64,000 nt of DNA, from assembly GCA_964565775.1 (NCBI GenBank), contig CAZMGB010000008.1:62001-126000 (forward strand). The letters run 5' to 3'. This DNA comes from CAZMGB01 sp964565775. Its GTDB lineage: Bacteria > Chloroflexota > Dehalococcoidia > DSTF01 > JALHUB01. A program made the position numbers and the translations under genes. Below are positions 31,546 to 39,706 of the stretch, piece by piece (within the stretch, counting starts at the first letter, position 1; the number at the start of each line of letters is the position of its first letter). The notes beneath the pieces are model-generated. The model did no database searches, had not been told where the DNA came from, and saw only the letters and a list, made by a program, of their open reading frames with translations.

Positions 31546-33960
31546 CTACTCCGGGCGTTCCGGTCGCAGGACGAGGGTGCTCTCGGCGGCCTCCAGCACG
31601 TCGGGGCGTTCGAAGAGCATGGGGTGATACTCCACGTTGAGCCACGGCTCCACCATGTCGTCGTAGTGGCCGCTTCCCGGCTGCCCCGACTGGCCCGTCG
31701 TCCCCATCGAAATGGAGTTCTTGAAATCGCTCAGGTCGATGATCTGGCGGTAGGAGACGACGGCAAGGCTGGCACGATACGGGCTCGCGGGGTCGTAGGA
31801 GGCGTGCTTGACGGTGTTCATGTCCCCATCGACGGGAATGGGGCCCCGGCTGAACAGCCGCCCCAGCGGTCTCACCTGCCCCAGGGGATGGGAGAAGGTC
31901 ACCGTGTGGAGACGGCCCCACTGCCAGCGGGACATGTCCTTGCCCAGGCTCGCCTCCAGGTGCTGGACCGCCTCCTTGAGGCTGCGGAGCATCACCGTCT
32001 GCCAGGTGTCGCGCTGGCCGTCACCGCTAGGAAACCAGTCAGGTCGCGCCTCCTGCATGAGCCGCGCCAGGTGCGACGCCGCCCGGTAGCCGTAGCCGTT
32101 GGCCGGCACCAGCAGGTGGACGCCCTGGCCGGCGTAGCTATCCAGGGCATCGCCCAGCCTGTGGGCGAAGGTGTTGCGGTACATGCGATAGAAGAAGACG
32201 CTGTAGATGGCCGCAGCGACGCTGTCGGCCGTTAGTCGGTAGTCCCAGTCGCGGATATACTCGAGCGCCCGGCGGCTCGTTTCGTCTTCCGGCTCCAGGC
32301 GCGCCAGATGCTGGGCCATCTCCCGACCGGCTATCGAGAAGCAGTCAGCCTGCATCGCCTTGAAGTCCTCCACAGAGAGCTTCTCCTTGGCCCGGAGCAT
32401 TTCGACGATGCGGCGGACGCGGTAGCCATCCAGCCAGTCGCCGTAGATGGGATAGCGCCCGTTCCCCTGCTCGATCTTGTTGTTGGCGGTGGCCGCGAAG
32501 TGTGCCTCGGGATTGTAGGAGTGGGGAATCTCCTCGAAGGGAACGTAGCCGTTCCATTCGTAGCCCTTGTCCCAGCCCGGCGCCGGCACCAGGCCACGTC
32601 CCTTCCGCCGGAGTGGCACGAACCCGGCAAGCTGGTAGCCGATGTTGCCGTCGACATCGGCGTAGACGAAGTTGAGACCCGGCGACGACCATTCGCGCAG
32701 CGCGTCCCGGAACTCATCCCAGTTCTCCGCCACCATGAGTCGCTGCCCGGCCCGGATCAGGGCCACAGACTCGACGCAAACGCTGCGCAGGGCCAGCGCC
32801 CTGCTCTCACCATCGATGGCGGGACTGATGACGGGACCATGGTGGGTGAGCAGCACCTCCTCCAGGACGGGTTCGTTGCGGCCCCGCACCCATATCGGCT
32901 CGAACGCAACCTCGCCTTCGCGCCAGCGCCCCTGGTAGCGATACTGACGGGAGTTCTCAGGATTGACGTGGATTACGTAGAGGTCCTGCTGGTCAACCGC
33001 CGAAGCGGTGATGCCCCAGGCGATGCGGCGGTTGTGACCGATGATCACGGCCGGCAGACCCGCCAGCGACGCGCCCACCACGTCGAGGCCGCCCCCGCTC
33101 AGGTGAACCTCGTACCAGGTGCCCGGCATCTCCGGGGGCAGGTGCGGGTCATTGGCGAGGAGCGGCTTACCCGTGGTCGACTTGGCGCCGTCCACCACCC
33201 AGTTGTTGCTGCCGCCGCCACCGGGCGCCAGCCGCGACACCGCCTGGTACTCCTTCAGCAGATCGCCGTCGGAGGGCTGATATCCAGCGCCCGGGGGGAC
33301 AACCAGCGGCGCTCCTTCGGGATAGGGGGGCTCCAGCTCCGCGGCGGCCTCCGCCCCCAGCCGGTCGATGACCCAGGAGCGAACGATCTCGGTGTCCCAG
33401 TTGCCGGACAGGATCCAGCCCTGCCACTTCGCCAGAGCGGCCACATCGAGAGCCGTCCACGGCTCGGGCCGGAAGCGTAACAGCCGGAATTCGACCGGCA
33501 GACGCCTGCCCTCTGCCTCGATGAAGCTGTTGACGCCGGCCGTGTAGGCCTGAAGGCTCGCACGCGTATCGGGGTCGAGGTCGGGGAGCTGATGCTGCGC
33601 CGCCCGCCGCAGACCGACCCTTCGCATCAGGCGGTCGGGCGCCAGAGCGGGCTCGCCCAGCACCTCCGCCAGCGTACCCGAGACGAGGCGGCGGCGGAAC
33701 TCCATCTGCCAGAGCCTGTCCTGGGCGTGAACGAAGCCAAGGGCGAAGTACAGGTCGTTGGCTTCCTGGCCGTAGATGTGGGGGACGCCCCAGCGGTCGC
33801 GAACGACTTCGACCTCTGCCTGCAGTCCGTTGAGCGTCACGCTTCCCGTTGTCTGAGGAAGGCGCCTTCGTAGCACGTAGCGGAGGGAACCGGCAATGGC
33901 GGCGGCGCCCAGCCCCAGGGCAAGCCCGAGGCAGCCGAGAACCTTGAGTGATGCCTTCAT
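31546..33960 (-). CDS. Penicillin acylase family N-terminal-nucleophile amidohydrolase
   Basis: 804 residues. Residues 5-25 are a hydrophobic signal or anchor, so the protein is exported. VVRDRWGVPHIYGQEANDLY is the family N-terminus. GGGGSNNWVVDGAKSTTGKP places the autoproteolytic junction before Ser, which becomes the nucleophile of the beta chain. ANDPHLPPEMPGTWYEVHLS follows as expected. Members hydrolyse amide bonds of penicillins, acyl-homoserine lactones or other N-acyl compounds; the true substrate is open. It ends five bases before the polyprenyl synthase start. Confidence 0.9.
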   Translation of the reverse strand: MKASLKVLGCLGLALGLGAAAIAGSLRYVLRRRLPQTTGSVTLNGLQAEVEVVRDRWGVPHIYGQEANDLYFALGFVHAQDRLWQMEFRRRLVSGTLAEVLGEPALAPDRLMRRVGLRRAAQHQLPDLDPDTRASLQAYTAGVNSFIEAEGRRLPVEFRLLRFRPEPWTALDVAALAKWQGWILSGNWDTEIVRSWVIDRLGAEAAAELEPPYPEGAPLVVPPGAGYQPSDGDLLKEYQAVSRLAPGGGGSNNWVVDGAKSTTGKPLLANDPHLPPEMPGTWYEVHLSGGGLDVVGASLAGLPAVIIGHNRRIAWGITASAVDQQDLYVIHVNPENSRQYRYQGRWREGEVAFEPIWVRGRNEPVLEEVLLTHHGPVISPAIDGESRALALRSVCVESVALIRAGQRLMVAENWDEFRDALREWSSPGLNFVYADVDGNIGYQLAGFVPLRRKGRGLVPAPGWDKGYEWNGYVPFEEIPHSYNPEAHFAATANNKIEQGNGRYPIYGDWLDGYRVRRIVEMLRAKEKLSVEDFKAMQADCFSIAGREMAQHLARLEPEDETSRRALEYIRDWDYRLTADSVAAAIYSVFFYRMYRNTFAHRLGDALDSYAGQGVHLLVPANGYGYRAASHLARLMQEARPDWFPSGDGQRDTWQTVMLRSLKEAVQHLEASLGKDMSRWQWGRLHTVTFSHPLGQVRPLGRLFSRGPIPVDGDMNTVKHASYDPASPYRASLAVVSYRQIIDLSDFKNSISMGTTGQSGQPGSGHYDDMVEPWLNVEYHPMLFERPDVLEAAESTLVLRPERPE

Positions 33961-34019
33961 AGACTCCTCCCGGTGGTCAGTCCGGCGCTTTGCGGCGGCC
34001 AGCGCCGGGGAGCACCTTC

Positions 34020-34661
34020 CTAGTGGGGCAACACCGATAGACCGACGGCCTTCTCGATCGCGGCCAGGGAGACGGCGCCTTCGCGCAGCAAACGCGGCAC
34101 GTCCCCGGTCAGATCGACGACCGTGGACTCCAGTCCGCCGGGCGCAGGCCCGCCGTCGACGATAAGATCGACGGCGTCTCCGAGCTGGCGGCGCACCTCT
34201 TCGGCGTCACGAGGGCTGGGGCCGCCCGTCACGTTCGCCGAGGTGCCCGTTACGGCTCCGCCCACCCTGGCGATGAGCTCAAGGGCGACGGGATGAGCGG
34301 GCACCCGCATCGCCACCGTGCCGGACCCCGCCAGTGCGCGCGACTCGTACCGCCGAGCACGCTGCAACACGAGCGTCAGCGCACCAGGCCAGAACGCCTT
34401 CATCAGCCGCTTCGCAGTCTCGGAGACAGACACTGCGATCCCCCCGACGTCACAGTCGGATGCCAGCAGCAGCGGCAGAGGCTTGTCGGAAGGCCTTCTT
34501 TTTGCTTCGAATAGCCTCGCCACAGCTTCGTCGTGACTGGCCAGCGCACCCAGGGCATAGAGAGTGTCAGTCGGAAACGCTACCAGGCCGCCGTCTCTGA
34601 GGCACTCAGCAGCCCGCGACAGCGCCTCCTCAAGGTCAGGAGCCCTCAACAAAGTAGACAC
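34020..34661 (-). CDS. tsaC: L-threonylcarbamoyladenylate synthase (Sua5/YrdC/TsaC)
   Basis: 213 residues, one YrdC domain without the C-terminal Sua5 domain. GGLVAFPTDTLYALGALASH, LFEAKRRPSDKPLPLLLAS, AFWPGALTLVLQ and MRVPAHPVALELI, then TGTSANVTGGPSPRDAEEV are the signatures. It makes threonylcarbamoyl-AMP for t6A37 modification of ANN-decoding tRNAs. It is divergent from guaA with about 100 bp between. Confidence 0.92.
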   Translation of the reverse strand: MSTLLRAPDLEEALSRAAECLRDGGLVAFPTDTLYALGALASHDEAVARLFEAKRRPSDKPLPLLLASDCDVGGIAVSVSETAKRLMKAFWPGALTLVLQRARRYESRALAGSGTVAMRVPAHPVALELIARVGGAVTGTSANVTGGPSPRDAEEVRRQLGDAVDLIVDGGPAPGGLESTVVDLTGDVPRLLREGAVSLAAIEKAVGLSVLPH

Positions 34662-34700
34662 CGGATTATGCCGCTAATCTGAAAGAGCCGTCCCCTCACC

Positions 34701-34730
34701 TTGACGCCAGTATAGCACGGATGCTAATGT
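34701..34730 (+). promoter_or_regulatory. Candidate promoter of guaA
   Basis: TTGACG (34701-34706), 18 bases, TAATGT (34725-34730). The -35 is strong, the -10 weak (three of six). A start near 34737 would exclude the GTG at 34729 and supports ATG 34759 for guaA. Confidence 0.4.
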
Positions 34731-34758
34731 GAGGGCGAACTACTCAGAGCAGAGGGGC

Positions 34759-36474
34759 ATGTCCCAGACCGCCCGAGACGCAGGCAGTCGCCGCGCCAGC
34801 CCACCCGGGAGGCGTCTGCCCGTCAGCGACGATGTCGAGGTCGCGTCCTACCTCGAAATCGCCCGCGAGAAAGGCGGCGAGGAGCCGGCAGGCCCACCCA
34901 CCCCAGCACCGGCTCAGCGCGAGACAGTAGCCGTCCTCGACTTCGGCTCCCAGTACAGTATGCTGATCGCCCGCCGCGTGCGCGAGTGTCACGTCTATTG
35001 CGAGCTCATCTCCCACGACGCGCCCTGGCAGGAGGTCGCCAAACTTAAGCCGAAAGCGTTCATTCTCTCCGGCGGGCCCGCCAGCGTGTACGACCCAGGT
35101 GCCCCCATGGCGCCTCCTTACGTGTTCGAGAGCGGTCTGCCCGTGCTCGGCATCTGCTACGGCATGCAGCTTCTCGCCCACCAGCTCGGCGGGCGCGTCG
35201 CCCCCGTCGGCAAGCGCGAGTACGGGCACGCCGTCATCTACCAGGCCAGCCATTCCTCGCCCCTCTTCGAAGGGCTACCCCCCTCAATGCCCGTGTGGAT
35301 GAGCCACGGCGACGTCATCTCCCAGATGCCGCCCGGCTTCCGCGCCCTCGCCTACTCCGATAGCTCGCCGGTGGCCGTCATGGGCAACGACCAGAGCCTC
35401 CTCGGCCTCCAGTTCCACCCGGAGGTGATTCACACGCCGCAGGGGAAGCAGATCCTGGAGAACTTCCTCTACAAGGTCTGCGGCTGCCGGGGCGACTGGA
35501 CGCCCGGCAACTTCGTGGTGGAGAGCATCGAGCGCATCCGCCGCCAGTTGGGCGACGGCCGCATCGTCTGCGCCCTCTCCGGCGGCGTCGATTCCGCCGT
35601 CACCGCCGCCCTCGTGCACCGCGCAGTCGGCGACCAGCTCACCTGCATCTTCGTCGACAACGGATTGCTGCGGCGCGAGGAGCCGGAGCGCGTCGTCGAC
35701 ACCTTCCGGCGCCACATGAAGATCAACCTGGTGTACGTGGACGCCGCACAGCGCTTCCTGGACGCCCTGGCCGGCGTCACCGACCCCGAGGAGAAGCGAC
35801 GGCGCATCGGCGAGACGTTCATCCGCGTCTTTGAGGAAGAGGCGGACAAGATGGGCCAGGTCGACTTCATCGCTCAGGGCACCACGTACCCCGACGTCAT
35901 CGAGAGCGCGGCGCCGGACAGGGGTCCGGAGGCCGCGACGGTGGGCGCCGCCGCCAAGATCAAGACCCACCACAACGTCGGCGGCCTGCCCAGCGAGCTC
36001 ACCTTCACGCTCATCGAGCCCCTGCGCTACCTCTTCAAGGACGAGGTGCGACAGGTCGGGCTGACCCTCGGCCTGCCTGAGGAGATGGTCCACCGCCAGC
36101 CCTTCCCGGGGCCGGGCCTCGCCATCCGCATCATCGGCGAGGTGACGGCCGGGAAGCTGGAGACGTTGCGCTCGGCGGACTGGATCGTCATGGACGAGAT
36201 CAAGGGGGCGCAGCTCTACCGAGAGCTCTGGCAGTCGTTCGCGGTGCTGACGGACAGCCGCAGCGTCGGCGTTATGGGCGACTTCCGCACCTACGGTCAC
36301 GTCGTGGCGCTGCGAGCGGTGACGGCGGAGGACGCGATGACGGCGGACTGGGCGCGGCTGCCCTACGACCTGCTGGCCCGTATTTCGAACCGCATCGTAA
36401 ACGAGGTGCCGGGCGTGAACCGCGTCGTGTACGACATCACGTCGAAGCCGCCGGGCACGATAGAGTGGGAGTGA
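34759..36474 (+). CDS. guaA: GMP synthase (glutamine-hydrolysing)
   Basis: 571 residues from ATG 34759 (AGAGGGGC ribosome site seven bases before). VAVLDFGSQYSMLIARRVRE opens the class I amidotransferase; the nucleophile Cys is in LGICYGMQLLAHQLGG and the His-Glu in LQFHPEVIHT. The ATP-PPase domain has ALSGGVDSAVTAALVHRAVG. The C-terminal dimerisation part ends NRVVYDITSKPPGTIEWE, as usual. It converts XMP to GMP. About 48 N-terminal residues precede the usual start and are Pro/Ala-rich with a short helical stretch (VASYLEIAREKG). The last 30 bp are echoed near 37750. Confidence 0.95.
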   Translation: MSQTARDAGSRRASPPGRRLPVSDDVEVASYLEIAREKGGEEPAGPPTPAPAQRETVAVLDFGSQYSMLIARRVRECHVYCELISHDAPWQEVAKLKPKAFILSGGPASVYDPGAPMAPPYVFESGLPVLGICYGMQLLAHQLGGRVAPVGKREYGHAVIYQASHSSPLFEGLPPSMPVWMSHGDVISQMPPGFRALAYSDSSPVAVMGNDQSLLGLQFHPEVIHTPQGKQILENFLYKVCGCRGDWTPGNFVVESIERIRRQLGDGRIVCALSGGVDSAVTAALVHRAVGDQLTCIFVDNGLLRREEPERVVDTFRRHMKINLVYVDAAQRFLDALAGVTDPEEKRRRIGETFIRVFEEEADKMGQVDFIAQGTTYPDVIESAAPDRGPEAATVGAAAKIKTHHNVGGLPSELTFTLIEPLRYLFKDEVRQVGLTLGLPEEMVHRQPFPGPGLAIRIIGEVTAGKLETLRSADWIVMDEIKGAQLYRELWQSFAVLTDSRSVGVMGDFRTYGHVVALRAVTAEDAMTADWARLPYDLLARISNRIVNEVPGVNRVVYDITSKPPGTIEWE

Positions 36475-36478
36475 GGCC

Positions 36479-37117
36479 ATGGCTATCGACCAGAGTGCGC
36501 TCGAACGCAGCCTCGTGCTCAGAGCGGCTGAGTTCGGACTCAACAAGATACGTCTGCTCTTTCCCTATGAGCGTTTGATCCTGATTCTGCCTGAAGACAA
36601 AAGGACCTCTGGCGGGGAGGTTTACGTACTGGCCCACATTGCCGCTTTCGGTATGTTCTTCGCAGCTAGCCCCTTCGGGGCGCCAGCCTGGATCTTCTAC
36701 TTGTTCACAGCGCTCGGTATCTACCGTCTCGTCGACATCTACTCGTTCCAGCTGCGAGTGGTCTTAGTAGAGGTATGGCAAGAGGTGTACCAGGGAATCG
36801 AGTCGGCTCGTAGAAGCATCATCCTAACACTGACGAACTTCGTGGAGCTTATGATCATTTTCGCTATCATCTTCCGCACTGTAGAACGGGCCGTGGACGC
36901 CGCCGCCTTCGAGCCCGTTCTCGGCGGGAAGTCGGAAGCAATAGCTCTTGCTGTTTCCACGGCTACGGCCGCCGGCTTTTCTGCAGCCTCGCCCGTCGTG
37001 GTAGTGTCGCGAGCCGCCATGATCATGGAGGTCCTGCTCGCCGTACTCTTGCTTCTGATAGTGCTGGCCCTGTTTCTCCAAGCCTGGCCTAGAATACCAG
37101 GGCCCAGGACAGAATAG
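36479..37117 (+). CDS. Four-segment membrane protein, channel-like pore region (copy 1)
   Basis: 212 residues, begins four bases after guaA. Hydrophobic segments lie at about 48-64, 67-84, 113-133 and 180-203. Between the last two, ALAVSTATAAGFSAASPVVV and SRAAMIMEVLL follow the spacing of two-TM potassium channel pores (S-x-x-T-x-x-G-F, Pro, Arg, Glu), but the TVGYG filter is absent. A paralogue with the same length and start MAIDQNALERSLVLRA is at 37799. It is not recognised as a named family; the channel reading is inference. Codon use is somewhat less GC-rich than guaA. Confidence 0.7.
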   Translation: MAIDQSALERSLVLRAAEFGLNKIRLLFPYERLILILPEDKRTSGGEVYVLAHIAAFGMFFAASPFGAPAWIFYLFTALGIYRLVDIYSFQLRVVLVEVWQEVYQGIESARRSIILTLTNFVELMIIFAIIFRTVERAVDAAAFEPVLGGKSEAIALAVSTATAAGFSAASPVVVVSRAAMIMEVLLAVLLLLIVLALFLQAWPRIPGPRTE

Positions 37118-37121
37118 AGAG

Positions 37122-37211
37122 ATGAAGGTCAGCAACGTTAACCTACACCGCATCGGGGAGAGGGCGCGGGCTATCGAGGACATGCCCCGTGCTATCATAG
37201 ACCCGCCATGA
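37122..37211 (+). pseudogene. N-terminal stub of an OsmC-family gene
   Basis: From ATG 37122 the frame reads MKVSNVNLHRIGERARAIED then nine unrelated residues and TGA. The OsmC-type gene at 38441 starts MKTNNVNVQRVEEEARAIQA at the same distance from the second membrane-protein copy. Similarity stops near 37180, where HicBA sequence begins, so this is the broken first copy. Confidence 0.7.
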
Positions 37212-37504
37212 GGTTCACAGTCGTCCTCGAGCCCGAGGCTGACGGCGGTTACTCCGTCGACTGTCCCGCTATACCCGGCTGCGTCTCCCAGGGCGATTCC
37301 CTGGAGGAGGCGCTCAAGAACATCCGGGAGGCCATCCTCCTCTGCCTGCAAGTGAGAGCAGAGGAGAGGCTTCCTCCACCTGAGGAAACGCCCGACATCG
37401 TGGCGGAAGAAGTGCGCGCCTGCTTGAAGGACCGCGCCGAAGACGGCCTGCCCCTTACCATCGAGACCCGAGAGGTTGAAGTAGCAGCCGAAGTCACTGC
37501 CTGA
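37208..37504 (+). CDS. hicB: HicB family antitoxin (module 1)
   Basis: 98 residues. RFTVVLEPEADGGYSVDCPA, then IPGCVSQGDSLEEALKNIRE and AILLCLQVR are the HicB partial RNase-H-like fold. The C-terminal 45 residues are acidic and lack a clear HTH or RHH. It overlaps hicA by one base (TGATG), the normal arrangement being reversed order or tight coupling. TATCAT lies 12 bases before ATG 37208 and could be a -10 of a leaderless transcript. The module sits between two copies of a duplicated segment inside a purine gene cluster. Confidence 0.88.
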   Translation: MRFTVVLEPEADGGYSVDCPAIPGCVSQGDSLEEALKNIREAILLCLQVRAEERLPPPEETPDIVAEEVRACLKDRAEDGLPLTIETREVEVAAEVTA

Positions 37505-37728
37505 TGGTCCGGCTGCCCGTCGTATCCGGTCGACAAGCCGTGTCTGCCTTTGAACGGTCTGGGTTTGAAATCAAGCGCCGTCGAGGTAGTGATGTGGTGA
37601 TGATGAAGCCCGGTCTTCGTGAAACGCTGTCCATTCCGGACCATCGCGAACTGAGGCCGGGTACCCTCCGCGCCCTTATACGCAAGGCCGGACTGACCCC
37701 TGAAGAGTTCCTGAAGCTCCTGAAATAG
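37504..37728 (+). CDS. hicA: HicA family toxin homologue, catalytic His replaced (module 1)
   Basis: 74 residues. PVVSGRQAVSAFERSGFEIK, RRRGSDVVMMKPG and TLSIPDHRELRPGTLRALIR form the dsRBD-like HicA fold. Active HicA proteins have GSH at the second strand; here it reads GSD. His is the catalytic residue for mRNA cleavage, so this copy is probably inactive or attenuated. Compare module 2 (41242), which keeps GSH. Confidence 0.85.
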   Translation: MVRLPVVSGRQAVSAFERSGFEIKRRRGSDVVMMKPGLRETLSIPDHRELRPGTLRALIRKAGLTPEEFLKLLK

Positions 37729-37745
37729 GCTGTGTCTACGGCGCG

Positions 37746-37800
37746 ATCCGGGACACGACCATGAAGCCGCCAGGGGGCGATAGAGTGGAGGTGAGCCCAT
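37746..37800 (+). repeat. Degenerate copy of the guaA 3' end
   Basis: Sequence before the second membrane-protein gene (GACACGACCATGAAGCCGCC, then GATAGAGTGG, GTGAG, CCATGGCTATCGACCAGA) aligns with the guaA terminus and its junction (36433-36492). It shows that the duplicated segment began within guaA. Confidence 0.7.
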
Positions 37801-38437
37801 GGCTATCGACCAGAACGCGCTGGAGCGGAGCCTCGTGCTGAGGGCAGTCGAGTTCGGGCTTACCAGGGTGCGCTCGCTCTTCCTCTACGAGCGTCTGATG
37901 GCAGCCCTGCCGGAGGCCCAGAGGGCTTCTGCCGGTGAGCTGTACGTGCTGGTGCACCTCGTTGTCTTTGTTGTCTTCTTCTCGGCCGCCCCCTTCAGTA
38001 CGCCGGCCTGGATCTTCTACCTCTTCATGGCGCTGGGCATCTATCGTCTCTTCGACATCTACTCCTACCAGTTACGGCTGGCCCTGGTCGATGCATGGCA
38101 GGCGGCACACCCGGCGATGGACTCGGCCCGGCGGCGCATCCTCCTCGCGGCCGTCAACTTCGCGGAGCTCATCATCATCTTCGCGATCATCTACCGCACG
38201 ATCGAACGCGCGGTGGGCGCCGCCGCCTTCGCGCCCGTTCTCGGCGGGAAATCGCAGGCCATAGCTCTCGCCGTCTCCGCGGCCACGAACGGCGGCATTC
38301 CCTCGTCCACACCCGTGGCGGTCGCCTCCCGAGCCATCATGACCGCGGAGGTCCTGCTGGCGGTGACGCTGCTTCTCATAGTCCTGAGCCTTGCTCTGAG
38401 GGCGGTGCTGACGATTAGAGGCCGTGCAGGAGAATAG
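37799..38437 (+). CDS. Four-segment membrane protein, channel-like pore region (copy 2)
   Basis: 212 residues, the same length as the copy at 36479 and clearly homologous from end to end. Hydrophobic segments fall at the same positions (about 48-64, 67-84, 113-133, 180-203). The presumed pore stretch reads ALAVSAATNGGIPSSTPVAV, even further from a potassium filter than copy 1, followed by ASRAIMTAEVLLAV. The terminal tail is basic (RGRAGE). Function unknown. It is followed three bases later by the OsmC-type gene. Confidence 0.7.
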   Translation: MAIDQNALERSLVLRAVEFGLTRVRSLFLYERLMAALPEAQRASAGELYVLVHLVVFVVFFSAAPFSTPAWIFYLFMALGIYRLFDIYSYQLRLALVDAWQAAHPAMDSARRRILLAAVNFAELIIIFAIIYRTIERAVGAAAFAPVLGGKSQAIALAVSAATNGGIPSSTPVAVASRAIMTAEVLLAVTLLLIVLSLALRAVLTIRGRAGE

Positions 38438-38440
38438 CCC

Positions 38441-38958
38441 ATGAAGACCAACAACGTTAATGTCCAGCGTGTCGAGGAAGAGGCGCGGGCGATCCAGGCC
38501 GACGCTGCCAGGGCCACCCGCGTCACCCGCGTTGAGGGCGTCTGGAACCTGGACGAGACCAAGCCCCAGTTCCAGGCCACCGTCAAGTCGAAGGCGGCCA
38601 GGCCACGGTCGAGTGCGACTCGCCCACATTCATGGGCGGCGAGGGCCGTGCGCCGGGGCCCCTCCACTACTGCGTCTACGGCTACATCTCCTGCTTCGCC
38701 TCCACACTTGTCACCGTCGCCGCGGGCGAGGGCGTGCGGCTGAAGAATCTGCGCGTCACCGGCGAGAGCGAGGTCGACTTCTCGCGCGTGTTCGGCGTCG
38801 CCGACAACCCCGTCGTGAAAGAGGTGCGCATCACGGTCGCCGTCGACGCCGACGCCGCGGCCGACAAGGTGCAGGAGCTGAAAGAGATGGCCCTCCGCCG
38901 CTGCCCGGCCATCTTCTGCCTTACGAACCCTATACCGGTGACAGTAGAGGTGGCCTAG
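38441..38958 (+). pseudogene. OsmC family peroxiredoxin-like gene, frameshifted
   Basis: The first frame gives MKTNNVNVQRVEEEARAIQA and ends in-family with FQATVKSK near 38600. The continuing protein, GQATVECDSPTFMGGEGRAP, then GPLHYCVYGYISCFASTLVT and VTVAVDADAAADKVQELKEM, is in the next frame to TAG 38958. Adding one G in the GGCGGCC run near 38601 restores a 173-residue OsmC/YhfA-type protein with both redox Cys candidates (CDSPTF, YISCFAS). Either a recent one-base loss or an assembly error. Confidence 0.8.
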
Positions 38959-38978
38959 TTGTTGTTGACAACAACAAC
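38958..38978. promoter_or_regulatory. Perfect inverted repeat upstream of the HTH/PIN module
   Basis: GTTGTTGTTG (38958-38967) and CAACAACAAC (38969-38978) with a one-base spacer, 25 bases before the antitoxin start. Its position fits an autoregulatory operator of the downstream toxin-antitoxin operon. The TTGACA inside (38963-38968 region) might also act as a -35. Confidence 0.65.
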
Positions 38979-39002
38979 TTCAACTCCTAGAATCGAATTG
39001 TC

Positions 39003-39287
39003 ATGGTCAGTCTGGAAGGCATGATCACGGTGGCCGAGGCTGCTCGGCGCCTGGACCGCTCTATCGAGCAGGTGCGCCGGTACCTGCGTGAGGGAAAGCT
39101 GCGAGGCCAGCGCATCGGCGGGCAATGGTTCGTGGAGGAGGCCGCCCTGGCAGCGCCCCAGGGCGAGCCATTGGTGCCCCGAGAGTTGGTGGAGCGAATT
39201 CGTCGGCGCCGCGAGGCCATCAGGAAGCGCATCGGGCATGACCTGGACGTTGTCGACTTGATTCGGCGCTCCCGTGAGGGACACTGA
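39003..39287 (+). CDS. Excisionase/MerR-type HTH protein, probable antitoxin
   Basis: 94 residues. MITVAEAARRLDRSIEQVRR, then YLREGKLRGQRIGGQWFVEE is the helix-turn-helix-wing of excisionase-like proteins. The C-terminal 45 residues (RELVERIRRRREAIRKRIGH) are basic and probably wrap the toxin. It overlaps the PIN gene by one base. Start 39003 or the internal ATG 39021 are both possible. By pairing with a PIN protein it is a VapB-type antitoxin, though not of the usual AbrB or RHH class. Confidence 0.78.
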   Translation: MVSLEGMITVAEAARRLDRSIEQVRRYLREGKLRGQRIGGQWFVEEAALAAPQGEPLVPRELVERIRRRREAIRKRIGHDLDVVDLIRRSREGH

Positions 39288-39706
39288 TGGCGCGGTTCTG
39301 CATCGACGCCAGCGCCGTCCTTGCCTGGCTCGTCCCGGCGCAGAGGACTCCGGTAGTCGAAGAGACCTGGGCCGACCTGAGACGTGGTGAGGACTTCATA
39401 AGCGCGCCTCCTTTACTCTACGCTGAATGCACGTCCGTCCTGAGAGAGCAAGTCAGCCGGACGCTCACCCATGAAGAAGCGCTGGCAGTGGTTGAGGACC
39501 TTTTCGACTTGCCCATCGCTGCGCCCAGCGAGCGACGCCTCTACACCCGTGCCCTTGAGTTGGCAGAGCGCTTTCAGCGGAGGAAGGCCTACGACATGCA
39601 GTACCTCGCGGTAGCCGAGATCTATGGTGGCGAGCTTCTCACCCTCGACGGCGGACTTTTCGAAGCTGCCTCCCAGTTGGGGCTGCCAGTGACACTCCTC
39701 AGATGA
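39287..39706 (+). CDS. PIN domain ribonuclease, VapC-like toxin
   Basis: 139 residues. FCIDASAVLAWLVP has the first Asp, LLYAECTSVLREQV the Glu, and RRKAYDMQYLAVAEIYGGEL with LLTLDGGLFEAA the other acidic residues of the PIN metal site. VapC toxins cut tRNA or rRNA. The preceding HTH protein is the likely antitoxin. Its stop overlaps the purD start by four bases (ATGA), so the toxin and an essential purine gene are translationally coupled. Confidence 0.85.
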   Translation: MARFCIDASAVLAWLVPAQRTPVVEETWADLRRGEDFISAPPLLYAECTSVLREQVSRTLTHEEALAVVEDLFDLPIAAPSERRLYTRALELAERFQRRKAYDMQYLAVAEIYGGELLTLDGGLFEAASQLGLPVTLLR

